64,000 nt of DNA from Marivita sp051859345 (GTDB lineage: Bacteria > Pseudomonadota > Alphaproteobacteria > Rhodobacterales > Rhodobacteraceae), in the NCBI RefSeq assembly GCF_051859345.1, contig NZ_JBHYFV010000008.1, positions 1-64,000 on the forward strand, written 5' to 3'. The translations under genes and the position numbers were made by a program. Positions 7,986 to 15,598 of this stretch are shown in pieces. Position 1 is the first letter of the stretch. Every line of letters begins with the position of its first letter. Below the pieces are notes generated by a model. That model did no database searches, was not told the DNA's origin, and saw only the letters and a program-made list of their open reading frames with translations.

Positions 7986-8909
7986 TCATTTTTCCATTAT
8001 CAGATGATCCAGTGAATCGAGATCCGAAGGCAGCGCCGCCCCGGCCTGAAACCCGTTGCGACGGAGAATGAACGCCATCAGGTCAGCGTAGTTGCTTTCA
8101 GAGTACCGCCCCGGCGAACTGGGGGGCATTGCGTTGCTCATGTAATAGAACAAATCCGAGGCCGGCGCGCCCTCGGCGTATTTTTGCAGGAACGACACGC
8201 TGCGCAGGGACGCGCCGCCGTTCAGTCCGCCTTTCAGATCGTCGCCGTGGCATTCAGCGCAATCATTCATGTATCTTGTGCTTCCCCGCTCGGCCTGGTC
8301 GGGGTCATAGCTGACGGGTCGGCCCGTCACTGCCACTTTGGCTGGTTCCTCGGCGGCGGCACTTTCTTCGGTTTCAGCAACGGCGGCGAGCGAGGCAAGG
8401 AAGGCATAGATGTTCGCGGCGTCTGCGGGGTCGCGCACCTCGAAATTCATCCTGCTGCGGGCGGCGGGGTCATTCAATGTCGTGCGGAGCCATTCGGTGG
8501 GGTTGCCCACAAATGCCACAAAGGTCGCTTCGTCCCATGTTGCACCTGATTGTCCCGCACGGATGATGAAATCGGTATAGCGGTAGCCGGGTACAGCCCC
8601 CGTGGTTTGGCCGGGGATGCCGAAAAGGTTGGGGCCAATTCGGCCATTGCGCCCCGCGAGCGTCTCGCCGGCGTCGGTGACCACGACGTGGCATTTGACA
8701 CATTGTTGTGCAAAACTGATTTCACCTGCGGCCATATCCCCGGTGACGTGGGTTTCGGCCACGGCGGGCGCGGCCCAGAGAGCCAGCATTGTTGTCAGGC
8801 CGGTCAGCGCCGCATTGGCCGGATTGCGCCCGTGTGCTGCAATGGCTTTCGAGTTGAATTTCAAGTTTAACCCCATTCCTTGTATCCTTACCTTGCTGTC
8901 AATTGTCAT
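7986..8909 (-). CDS. Periplasmic diheme cytochrome c
   Basis: The 307-residue protein carries two CxxCH heme sites: CVKCH in an N-terminal domain that looks like cytochrome c2/c550 (GPNLFGIPGQ, PGYRYTDF, with Met ligand near RSRMNF), and CAECH in a C-terminal cytochrome c domain with MPPSSPGRYSE supplying the likely Met ligand. A low-complexity EESAAAEEPAK linker joins them. A signal sequence ends near AVAET. The real start may be the internal Met at residue 12. Its position facing the quinoprotein cluster suggests it could accept electrons from the PQQ enzyme, which has no heme of its own. It is transcribed in line with the ABC importer operon. Confidence 0.88.
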   Translation of the reverse strand: MTIDSKVRIQGMGLNLKFNSKAIAAHGRNPANAALTGLTTMLALWAAPAVAETHVTGDMAAGEISFAQQCVKCHVVVTDAGETLAGRNGRIGPNLFGIPGQTTGAVPGYRYTDFIIRAGQSGATWDEATFVAFVGNPTEWLRTTLNDPAARSRMNFEVRDPADAANIYAFLASLAAVAETEESAAAEEPAKVAVTGRPVSYDPDQAERGSTRYMNDCAECHGDDLKGGLNGGASLRSVSFLQKYAEGAPASDLFYYMSNAMPPSSPGRYSESNYADLMAFILRRNGFQAGAALPSDLDSLDHLIMEK

Positions 8910-8935
8910 TCATTCCAAACATTCGGGCTTGGCCG

Positions 8936-9805
8936 TCACGCGTCCGGACGCCCGGGCAACCCAAGTTCGCGGCCATAGAATTCTGATGCCGGATCGCTGA
9001 AGACGAGCTGCCGCATTCTATCGGACAGGTATCTGCGCAGCTCTGCGTAGCGTGGTTCGGCGCGGGCGTCATACGCCCAGCGTGGCCTCTCCAGATCGAC
9101 CGGAACGGTCTCGATCACCTGGCCAGGGTTTGGACTCATCAGCGCGATCCTGTCGGCCAGCAAGATCGCTTCGTCCACACTGTGAGTGACGAAGATCACG
9201 GCCGGGCTGCGCTGCGTCCAGATCCGCATCAGTTCGACCTGCAACAGTTCGCGGGTCTGGGCGTCGATGCTGGCAAAGGGTTCGTCCATCAGTAAAATCG
9301 CCGGCTCGGGTGCCAGTGCGCGGGCCAGTGCCACGCGCTGTTTCATGCCACCGGACAACGCTGCCGGATAAGCGCCGGAAAAACGGTTGAGCCCCACGAG
9401 ATCAATGTATTTGCGCACGCGATCTGCCTGTTCTGGTTTGGACAGACCGGTTCCATGTAGCGAAAAACCGATGTTCTGGGCCGCGGTGGCCCATGGGATC
9501 AGGCGGAAGGACTGAAACACCATGCCGATATCCGGTCCGGGTCTTGGTGGTGCACCAAAAACCTGCACGGTGCCCGCATCTGGCTGAATCAATCCATCGA
9601 CCAACCGCAACACCGTGGTCTTGCCGCAGCCCGATGGCCCCAGAAGGGCCAGAAATGTTCCGTCCTCCACGCTTAACGAGACATTGCGCAATGCAGCGAC
9701 ACCGCCGCCAAACGTCTTGTCCACGCTGTCCAAGGCGACAGCGGGAGGAACGGTCCTCAAGGTCTGTCTCGAACGGTGTTGCGCAAAGTCATCGCGATGG
9801 AGCAT
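8936..9805 (-). CDS. SsuB/TauB-like ABC importer ATPase
   Basis: The ATPase of a nitrate/sulfonate/taurine-class importer. Walker A is GPSGCGKTT, the signature LSGGMKQRVALARA and Walker B ILLMDEPFASID. The C-terminus keeps the family's PRWAYDARAEPRYAELRRYL helix. The start is uncertain: the frame is open to 9874, but ATG at 9811 or 9805 overlaps the end of the binding-protein gene by about 20 bases and has GGACGG just upstream, so 9805 (289 residues) is preferred. It is the third gene of a permease, binding protein, ATPase operon. The substrate is not readable. Confidence 0.88.
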   Translation of the reverse strand: MLHRDDFAQHRSRQTLRTVPPAVALDSVDKTFGGGVAALRNVSLSVEDGTFLALLGPSGCGKTTVLRLVDGLIQPDAGTVQVFGAPPRPGPDIGMVFQSFRLIPWATAAQNIGFSLHGTGLSKPEQADRVRKYIDLVGLNRFSGAYPAALSGGMKQRVALARALAPEPAILLMDEPFASIDAQTRELLQVELMRIWTQRSPAVIFVTHSVDEAILLADRIALMSPNPGQVIETVPVDLERPRWAYDARAEPRYAELRRYLSDRMRQLVFSDPASEFYGRELGLPGRPDA

Positions 9806-10811
9806 CCGCATCCGTCCAAGTTCCAATGTCTGCCAGAACCTCGTCCGCGATGGAAAAATCCACCCAATCGTCAAGCGCCACTGCGGCAGCGTCCTTGAAG
9901 TCTTCCGTCTGGAAAACCCAGTCCTGGGTGAATTGCAGTTCCTCGCGACCCATGCCGCCGTTCACGCTCCAACTTCCTTCGAAACTCCGGGCCAGTTCAT
10001 TCAGCGCCTCTTGTGTCAATTGCGGCGCGTGCGGTTCCATCGCTGCGGCCCATGCGACTGGATCAGTGGCAAAATCGCGCGAGATCTGGGTCAAGGCGCG
10101 CACCACGGCGACCACATCGGCCCGACGTGTCCCTATGGCTTCGGCTGACACCACATTGACCTTGTTCACCACCGGCGCGGCGGCGTAATAGGCATCGGGC
10201 GCAACCAGCACCGACAGGCCGGTGCGGTCCGGGATCGACAACCATGTGCCGATCGACATCGTTGTGGCATCAATTTGCCCGGCGGCCAGCGCCTGTGCCC
10301 GGACGGCAGGTTGGCCAAGGGTCACGACCTCAAATGTATCCAACTGAACGTCCTGGGACACCAAGACACGGGTACTCAGGGCATGATCCAGACTGCCGAT
10401 GCGTCCGACGCCAAAGCTGTGCCCCTTCAGGTCGGCGGTGCTGCTGATCGCAGCCTGCGCGGCAATCAGGAACGGCAGGGACTTGTTTGGGGATGTCACC
10501 GCTGTCAGCGTCTGATCCCCCCGCGAGTGCAATTGCAACAGGGCGTCGACACTGACATTCGCCATGTCGCCTTCTCCGGCCAGCATCGCTGCCAGCGCAA
10601 GCGGCGTTTGCTGCACGCGGATCAATTCGACCTCTACGCCTTCGCGTTCGAAATACCCAAGCTCGACCGCAAGATCCATGACGGAGTTGGGCACCAATGG
10701 CGGCTCCAGATGGGTTACGATCAAACGAAACGGATCGGCCTGTGCGACTGCTCCGAAGCCTAATGCAACCGTCAGCACGACACCGAAAAATCCTATCCTG
10801 GTCATTGTCAT
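9789..10811 (-). CDS. NMT1/SsuA-like ABC importer solute-binding protein
   Basis: A 340-residue periplasmic binding protein with a clear Sec signal (VVLTVALGFGAVAQA, cleaved near residue 25). Family features are VMDLAVELGYFEREGVEVELI near the start of lobe 1 and AQALAAGQIDATTMS in lobe 2. This places it in the ThiY/SsuA/NMT1 group, whose ligands include nitrate, sulfonates and pyrimidine precursors. The gene order around it (permease upstream, ATPase downstream) is that of a complete importer. The ligand cannot be inferred. Confidence 0.85.
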   Translation of the reverse strand: MTMTRIGFFGVVLTVALGFGAVAQADPFRLIVTHLEPPLVPNSVMDLAVELGYFEREGVEVELIRVQQTPLALAAMLAGEGDMANVSVDALLQLHSRGDQTLTAVTSPNKSLPFLIAAQAAISSTADLKGHSFGVGRIGSLDHALSTRVLVSQDVQLDTFEVVTLGQPAVRAQALAAGQIDATTMSIGTWLSIPDRTGLSVLVAPDAYYAAAPVVNKVNVVSAEAIGTRRADVVAVVRALTQISRDFATDPVAWAAAMEPHAPQLTQEALNELARSFEGSWSVNGGMGREELQFTQDWVFQTEDFKDAAAVALDDWVDFSIADEVLADIGTWTDADAPSR

Positions 10812-10862
10812 TTCAGTTCACCACCCATCCCATTTTCGGCAAAAATCGCGGTGTGCATGGCC

Positions 10863-11603
10863 CTAGCCCACATCCCGCCAACGTGACGCGCGCTCTTCCA
10901 CATGGCGTAGACCTTCGGTCATGATCACACCGATCAGCGCAAGCGCCAGCACCACGACAAAATACTCTGCCATTCGGAAGGTATTTCCATAAACCGCGAG
11001 CAAACCACCGAGGCCACTGACAGCGGTATAAAGTTCGGCCACCACGGTGTTGATCAACCCGATGGTCGCCCCGATCCGCAGGCCGGTGATGACGTAGGGC
11101 ACGGCGCCCGGCAGCACGATCCTGGCAAAGATGCGTCCCCGGCCAGCCCCGGTCGATTGCGCCATCTCAATCATCTCGGGATCAGCAGCCAGAACTCCGG
11201 CATAGGTATTGAGCAGGATTGGCATCAGCGAGCCGAGAAAGACGATGAAAATCTTCGCCTCGACCCCCAACCCCAGCAGAACAATAATCAACGGAATGAA
11301 TGCCACTCGTGGCGTGGCGGCGAAGGCAAAGACATACACCTCGAGCGTTTTTCCCAAGACCCGAAACCCGCCCATCAGCACACCCAACGGCACCGCCAGC
11401 AGGACCGCCAAGGCAAAGCCGCTCAGATACACGCTCAGACTGTCACCGACCGCCCCTGCAAGACGTCCGTTTGCCAGCAGAGTTTGCGCGGCCTCAAGCG
11501 TCTCGAACGGGCCGGGAACGATGTTGCCTCCGAGCCGCGCCGCAGCCCAGCTCCAAACCGCCAGAATGGCGGCCAACACGCCCAACCGGTAGATCGCGAT
11601 CAT
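10863..11603 (-). CDS. SsuC/TauC-like ABC importer permease
   Basis: The 246-residue inner-membrane permease has six hydrophobic segments and the binding-protein-dependent transport signature around GRIFARIVLPGAVPYVITGL, the EAA loop that contacts the ATPase. It is the first gene of the importer operon, 51 bases ahead of the binding protein. A 325-base gap separates it from the LysR gene upstream. It forms one importer with the next two minus-strand genes. Confidence 0.9.
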   Translation of the reverse strand: MIAIYRLGVLAAILAVWSWAAARLGGNIVPGPFETLEAAQTLLANGRLAGAVGDSLSVYLSGFALAVLLAVPLGVLMGGFRVLGKTLEVYVFAFAATPRVAFIPLIIVLLGLGVEAKIFIVFLGSLMPILLNTYAGVLAADPEMIEMAQSTGAGRGRIFARIVLPGAVPYVITGLRIGATIGLINTVVAELYTAVSGLGGLLAVYGNTFRMAEYFVVVLALALIGVIMTEGLRHVEERASRWRDVG

Positions 11604-11928
11604 CCTATGACCTCGTCAGATACATTGGACAGGCTCACCGGAAAACTCCGGACAATCGAGCCGCTTGGTTGTATTTTTCAGTTCCAAATCATTTAATATC
11701 AGGCATTTGCACAGTTCCTCGGCTTGAGGATTCGCCAAACCCGGATCCCGTGGGTTTGGCATGTCTGAACTGATGCTGCCCTCTCTCCCGGATATCACTG
11801 TCAACCTGCACTGGAAACGGCACCGCCTGTGGCTGCCGCCATGACCCAATGCTAAGGTCGCACCCGGTGTCGATGAGGTCCAAGGCAATAACACTCTAGC
11901 CGCTAAGCAATTTTTCTATTGCGTTTCG
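11604..11928. other. Intergenic gap between LysR gene and importer operon
   Basis: No convincing gene is seen in these 325 bases on either strand; a 92-codon minus-strand frame has no protein-like features. The gap presumably holds the importer promoter and the 3' end of the LysR transcript. It contains the inverted repeat listed separately. Confidence 0.6.
11734..11760. promoter_or_regulatory. Inverted repeat, 9-bp arms (terminator stem or operator)
   Basis: GCCAAACCC at 11734-11742 is exactly inverted as GGGTTTGGC at 11752-11760, with a 9-base loop. It lies between the LysR gene and the importer it probably controls. No T-tract follows on the minus strand, so it is either a weak or Rho-assisted terminator of the lysR transcript, or an operator. 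Confidence 0.5.
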
Positions 11929-12894
11929 CTACAGGTCCACCATCTCTGCCAACCTGGACAGACGCACCTCGATAGCCGGATCGGCATCGCAATAATCGTC
12001 GATCAGCATATCCAGAAATTCAAGGACCGGACGGTCTGCGGCAACCAGACGGTTTTGCGATCGGGTGACAAAATAAGCGGTGATATCAAGCGGTGGTTCG
12101 ATGACCAGATGCTCTTCCAACAGCCCGTGGTCGATATCGTTCTGGAACACTGCCCGGCTTAAAAGACCACACACGCCTTCGCTCAGGATCAGTTGCCGGA
12201 TGGTATTCAGGGAATCCACCTCGTATTTGACATTTGGCACCAGGTTGAGCGCTTGCGTGGCCTTGCCGACAACGCCGGAAATCACCCGCCTTGCACTGTC
12301 CAGAACAAGGTCACAGGCCAATGCATCCTTCAGCTTGACCGGCCCCGGTCGAAATCCCGACCCCGGTCGGCATATCAACATCAAGGAGTGGCGGATGATC
12401 GGAACTGTCCGGCAGCCCTCGACCTCATTGGCGTTGTGGACAATGGCCCAGTCGAGTTTTCCACTGCGGACTTCTTCAAGAAGATCGCTGCGTGACCCGT
12501 CCGAGATGTGCAGCGTCGCATCCGGAATCCGAACGGCCTGTTCCACAACCGTGCGCGCGCCAATCGCGTTGATCAGGTTGGGCGGCAGGCCAAGCCAGAT
12601 ATCGCGCGCCCGCGTCTTGGCGTCATTGGCCACTGTCGTCACCATCGCGTCGATTGCCGACAGCACCTGACAAGCGGCTTGATATATCAGCTTTCCTTCG
12701 GTTGTCGGATCGACACCTTTTGGATGGCGGACCAGCAATGTCACGCCAAGGGCTTCCTCGAGCGCACGAACCTGCAAACCCAATGCCGTCTGGGCAATGT
12801 TCAGATCCTCGGACGCGCCGGATATGCTTTTACGTTCGACAATCCGTCTGAAATAACGAAGCTGCTTAAGAGTTACTTGTGTCGAATTCGGCAT
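11929..12894 (-). CDS. LysR-family transcriptional regulator
   Basis: A DNA-binding regulator of the LysR family. The winged helix-turn-helix is at the N-terminus (LKQLRYFRRIVERKSISGASE, then LNIAQTALGLQVRALEEALG) and an inducer-binding periplasmic-like fold follows. The frame is open to 12972, but LysR proteins begin a few residues before LKQLRYF, so ATG 12894 or 12903 is preferred. It sits upstream of the SsuABC-like importer in the same orientation, a common arrangement for a regulator sensing the imported compound or its product. Helix sequence and length (321 residues) are closest to the Nac/Cbl-like branch. Confidence 0.88.
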   Translation of the reverse strand: MPNSTQVTLKQLRYFRRIVERKSISGASEDLNIAQTALGLQVRALEEALGVTLLVRHPKGVDPTTEGKLIYQAACQVLSAIDAMVTTVANDAKTRARDIWLGLPPNLINAIGARTVVEQAVRIPDATLHISDGSRSDLLEEVRSGKLDWAIVHNANEVEGCRTVPIIRHSLMLICRPGSGFRPGPVKLKDALACDLVLDSARRVISGVVGKATQALNLVPNVKYEVDSLNTIRQLILSEGVCGLLSRAVFQNDIDHGLLEEHLVIEPPLDITAYFVTRSQNRLVAADRPVLEFLDMLIDDYCDADPAIEVRLSRLAEMVDL

Positions 12895-13191
12895 TTGGTT
12901 CATTCCGCAAACGCGGCGAGTCCACATTTCTGATGCGCGGACAGAGTGATCCCAAAAAATCTTGGCTGGCAACTCCTATTGCAAACGGAGCAACTGGCGG
13001 CCCAGACACAATGCCGTGTCACTTGTGACTGAAAATGGAATTTCAGAGTCGCCTGATAGCCGAAAGCTCTGGATTGTTTGTGCCGCCGTTTCTTGGTCTT
13101 GCAGGAGGCGTTGGCGGATTTGCGGTATCCGTGTTGACGGCCTGTCGCAGCCGAAGGAACTGCCGAGGCCACGTCTTCGGCGGCCTGTCAG

Positions 13192-13400
13192 TCACGTGCG
13201 TCTTCGGCCATAGCGTTGGCGCAATTCTGCGGTTGCGCCGTGGCACATCACACAGGCGGTAATCGTGTCGCCCGACGGGCACATTCCGGCCTATTCCAGC
13301 GCACCGCCCTGTTCGACCAAAAGCATATTCCCATCACCCGAGGTCGTTGAACTTTTGGGTGTAGGGGTGGCGGTCAGCATGGTGCCGGGATGGAACCAAG
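13192..13400 (-). pseudogene. Possible relic of a cytochrome c gene
   Basis: On the minus strand a single frame runs ...MLLVEQGGALE-stop-AGMCPSGDTITACVMCHGA and ends in TGA at 13192-13194. The heme motif CVMCH (13254-13240) sits in coding-like codons but is cut off upstream by an in-frame TAG at 13291-13293. No intact start, no signal peptide and no rest of a cytochrome are found. It is either a decayed 3' fragment or chance; the heme motif is the only positive evidence. Confidence 0.25.
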
Positions 13401-13417
13401 GCCGGGCAAGCATCGTT
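13392..13417 (+). promoter_or_regulatory. EcfG-like promoter upstream of the FNT channel gene
   Basis: GGAAC at 13392-13396 and CGTT at 13414-13417 are separated by 17 bases, matching the alphaproteobacterial general-stress sigma consensus GGAAC-N16/17-CGTT. The extended forms GGAACCAAG and CGTTTTC are shared with the copy at 17768. The predicted start near 13423 leaves a leader of about 100 bases to the ATG at 13523. Confidence 0.6.
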
Positions 13418-13522
13418 TTCATGTTTGACCCCGCCATTGCGGGAAACCGCAGGAGCGCCACAGATGATCCACAGACCAACAAGGCTGCCAAACGTCGTCT
13501 TTCCGCTGATCGGACGGTGCGG

Positions 13523-14410
13523 ATGACGAACGACATCCCAAAGAATAACGGCACCGAAGAGACCGGACAGGGTGACGCGGTGCGCCATGAAAAGGAAGAG
13601 GCCTTTGTCAGCGATGCGACCCGCCTGTCGGCGCGTCTCATCTACGAAGTGATCCGCCGCGACGGTGAGGAAGAGTTGCGCCGCCCGGTGCCATCGCTCG
13701 TTTGGTCGGGCATCGCTGCGGGCATTCTTATCAGCCTGTCGGTTCTGGGCGAGTCGATCCTGCGCACCCATCTGAACTCCGACCTGCCGGGCAGTTTTCT
13801 GGTCGAGAACATGGGGTACACGCTTGGTTTCATCGTGGTGATCTTCGGGCGGATGCAATTGTTCACCGAGAACACCCTCACCACAGTGCTGCCGGTCATT
13901 GCCCGCCCCGACCGTGCCAAAATCGTCGCCATGGTCCGGCTGTGGACCATTGTATTGGCCGCGAACGTGGCGGGGGCCTTTATTGCCGCGTCCTTTCTGG
14001 GCCTGACCGAGGTTCTTGGTCCGGACCTGCGCCAGTCGTTCACCGAACTGTCGCACCATGCCGTCGGATTTGGAGCCTATGAGGGGTTCATCCGCGCCAT
14101 CCCTGCAGGTGTCCTGATCGCGGCGGTGGTCTGGATGATGCCCTCTGCGCAGGGCAACGCATTCTTCACCGTCTTTGCCTTTACCTGGCTGATCGCCGCC
14201 GGGGATTTCGCGCATGTGGTCGCGGGGTCGGTCGAGATGGCGTTCCTTCTGGTGCGGCTTGAACTCGGGATCGTGCCCGCACTCTTGGAGTTCTTTCTCC
14301 CGGTCCTGGCTGGCAACGTGGTTGGTGGCACGGCGATTTTCGCGTTGATGGCCTGGGGTCAGGTCAGAAACGAGGTCGAACATGGAACAGGGCAGAACGA
14401 GTCAAGTTGA
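13523..14410 (+). CDS. Formate/nitrite transporter (FNT) family channel
   Basis: The 295-residue membrane protein of the FocA/NirC family has a hydrophilic head of about 60 residues, then six hydrophobic segments: one from VWSGIAAGILISLSVLGE, GYTLGFIVVIFGRMQLFTEN, one from LWTIVLAANVAGAFIAASF, AIPAGVLIAAVVWMM, one around FTWLIAAGDFAHVVAGSVE, and FFLPVLAGNVVGGTAIFALM. The motifs FTENT and GNVVGGT are family signatures. The frame is open to 13265, but upstream codons look non-coding, so ATG 13523 is chosen. The acidic, Lys-rich N-terminal extension is typical of the YfdC-like branch, whose substrate is unclear. An EcfG-like promoter lies upstream. Confidence 0.85.
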   Translation: MTNDIPKNNGTEETGQGDAVRHEKEEAFVSDATRLSARLIYEVIRRDGEEELRRPVPSLVWSGIAAGILISLSVLGESILRTHLNSDLPGSFLVENMGYTLGFIVVIFGRMQLFTENTLTTVLPVIARPDRAKIVAMVRLWTIVLAANVAGAFIAASFLGLTEVLGPDLRQSFTELSHHAVGFGAYEGFIRAIPAGVLIAAVVWMMPSAQGNAFFTVFAFTWLIAAGDFAHVVAGSVEMAFLLVRLELGIVPALLEFFLPVLAGNVVGGTAIFALMAWGQVRNEVEHGTGQNESS

Positions 14411-14522
14411 TCTGGCATCAGCTTCAAAGGAGCCGGACATAAGTGCCCAAAAGGATATTCCCGCCCAACATCAGGATGCGAAGCCCACCGAGATGGTCGA
14501 AGGTTTCGACAAAGACCGGTGA
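14382..14522 (+). CDS. Possible 46-residue hydrophilic protein overlapping the FNT gene end
   Basis: An ATG at 14382 opens a frame of 46 codons ending in TGA at 14520-14522. It overlaps the last 29 bases of the channel gene in another frame. The product is charged and has no membrane segment (MEQGRTSQVDLAS... ending GFDKDR). A weak GAGG precedes the ATG. Overlap suggests translational coupling, but its 3' end is antisense to the SDR pseudogene and may simply be a by-product of that junction. Confidence 0.3.
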   Translation: MEQGRTSQVDLASASKEPDISAQKDIPAQHQDAKPTEMVEGFDKDR

Positions 14523-14830
14523 GACACAGTTGACCAGAAAACCCTTGGCTGCGCTAACGCGGCTTGGTCCCTTGGCGCGGTTCAGCAACCCGGCCTTGGC
14601 GGCATTCTAGATCGCTTCGTCCCAATAGGGCTGCATGGCGTTCTCGGACGCGATGATGGCAACGCGACCCCAGCCGCGCCGTTCCATCGTGGGAACAAAG
14701 GCGCGCAGAATGCGGACCACCGACATGGAATCGGTCTGCCACGCCTCGGTCCAGTCTTTCTCGCTCGACTCGAGCGGATGGCCCTTTGCCCCGGTAACAC
14801 CGGCGGCGCAGACCACGATATCGGGCATGG
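14510..14830 (-). pseudogene. Truncated short-chain dehydrogenase (SDR) with stop at catalytic Tyr
   Basis: The minus strand from 14828 reads MPDIVVCAAGVTGAKG, then EKDWTEAWQTDSMSVVRILR and RGWGRVAIIASENAMQPYWD, a typical SDR core with the ASENA serine strand. It then meets TAG at 14609-14607 and continues in the same frame as NAAKAGLLNRAKG and VNCVSPVFVET. In intact SDRs the codon at the stop is the catalytic Tyr of YxxxK. The N-terminal Rossmann half is missing, and similarity is lost after VET near 14513. Two ends lost plus an internal stop make this a pseudogene. Confidence 0.85.
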
Positions 14831-14885
14831 TGCTGAAGTAAACGGTATCGCGTCAAGCGGCCTCTTTTTTCGGGTGCAACCAAGT

Positions 14886-15479
14886 TCAGAGTGACCCTGC
14901 CAACGTGATCAGGATGGCCACCGCCGAAGACATGGCCACCAGTCCAAACACCGCGAACAACCCGTCACGCAACAGCAATGCGGTGGAAAACAAGAGAACC
15001 GCCGCGCCAAGGACCGAGGATGAAAACGGCACGATTTCCAGAAATAGCATCGCGGCACCGCAGATCAGGCACAGCGTCTGGATCATCTTGCGTCCGGGCC
15101 AACGCAGCAGCGGGCGGAACCTGTCTCCCGAATGGTGATCAAGCCATTGCGCAACACCATGCAGTTTCTGCACCGCTTTGCGCGCCTGTTCGCCCTCAAG
15201 CGTTCGGTTCATCAGGAAATCCGGCAGCCAGAGCTTTTTGCGCCCGACCACCATCTGGATCGAAACGGCCGCGATGGCGATTCCGCAAGCGGATGAGAAA
15301 AGCGGGATGCCGCTCAGAGGTGAGAAAACCAGAAGCGCGGGCACCATGAGAATGGGCAGGAAAGACCGCGTGCCAAAGGCGGCCACGATGTCGCGCACGC
15401 AAATCCGGTCGCGGTCGGTGAGGGATTCGAGGCGGTCAACGATCTGATTGACGCTGGTGGTTTCTGCGGTGTCGGCCAT
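14886..15479 (-). CDS. exoD: ExoD family membrane protein
   Basis: The 197-residue inner-membrane protein belongs to the exopolysaccharide-synthesis ExoD family. A soluble N-terminal part (IVDRLESLTDRDRICVRDIV) precedes four hydrophobic segments, with the conserved phrases SFLPILMVPALLVFSPLSG and FRPLLRWPGRKMI. Members were first linked to exopolysaccharide production and alkaline or stress tolerance in rhizobia; the biochemical role is unknown. The start is set at ATG 15479 because AAGGAA lies 8 bases upstream; the frame is open to 15521. An EcfG-like promoter on the same strand (15537-15513) would start the mRNA about 28 bases before the ATG. Confidence 0.85.
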   Translation of the reverse strand: MADTAETTSVNQIVDRLESLTDRDRICVRDIVAAFGTRSFLPILMVPALLVFSPLSGIPLFSSACGIAIAAVSIQMVVGRKKLWLPDFLMNRTLEGEQARKAVQKLHGVAQWLDHHSGDRFRPLLRWPGRKMIQTLCLICGAAMLFLEIVPFSSSVLGAAVLLFSTALLLRDGLFAVFGLVAMSSAVAILITLAGSL

Positions 15480-15512
15480 CGGTCTGTTCCTTGCTGTCCT
15501 GATTGACAGGCC

Positions 15513-15537
15513 AACGTGCAACGCCGCTGGCCGTTCC
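15513..15537 (-). promoter_or_regulatory. EcfG-like promoter of exoD
   Basis: On the minus strand GGAAC (15537-15533) is followed after 16 bases by CGTT (15516-15513). The predicted start near 15507 gives a short leader to ATG 15479. It is the mirror image of the promoter at 15544-15568: both read GGAACGG at the left and TTGCACGTT at the right, with 6 bases between the two -35 elements. Confidence 0.65.
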
Positions 15538-15543
15538 AGTTTC

Positions 15544-15568
15544 GGAACGGATCAGCCGGTTGCACGTT
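15544..15568 (+). promoter_or_regulatory. EcfG-like promoter of trkH-trkA
   Basis: GGAAC at 15544-15548 and CGTT at 15565-15568 with a 16-base spacer match the EcfG consensus. The predicted start near 15575 leaves about 24 bases to the trkH ATG at 15599. This strengthens the choice of that start over the longer open frame, which would begin upstream of the promoter. Confidence 0.65.
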
Positions 15569-15598
15569 CACCTTAGATCAAAAAGAGGACATCCCCGC

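Larger units (their letters stand above)
12904..13522. other. Non-coding stretch with decayed sequence and one ECF-type promoter
   Basis: About 620 bases without an intact gene. Plus-strand frames here have poor composition. The minus strand carries a possible cytochrome relic at 13192-13400, and the plus strand an EcfG-like promoter at 13392-13417, both listed separately. Nothing else is recognised. Confidence 0.5.

Noticed and set aside
11616..11894. Minus-strand 92-codon frame between lysR and the importer
   Set aside because: Poor composition, no ribosome-binding site, and it spans an inverted repeat.
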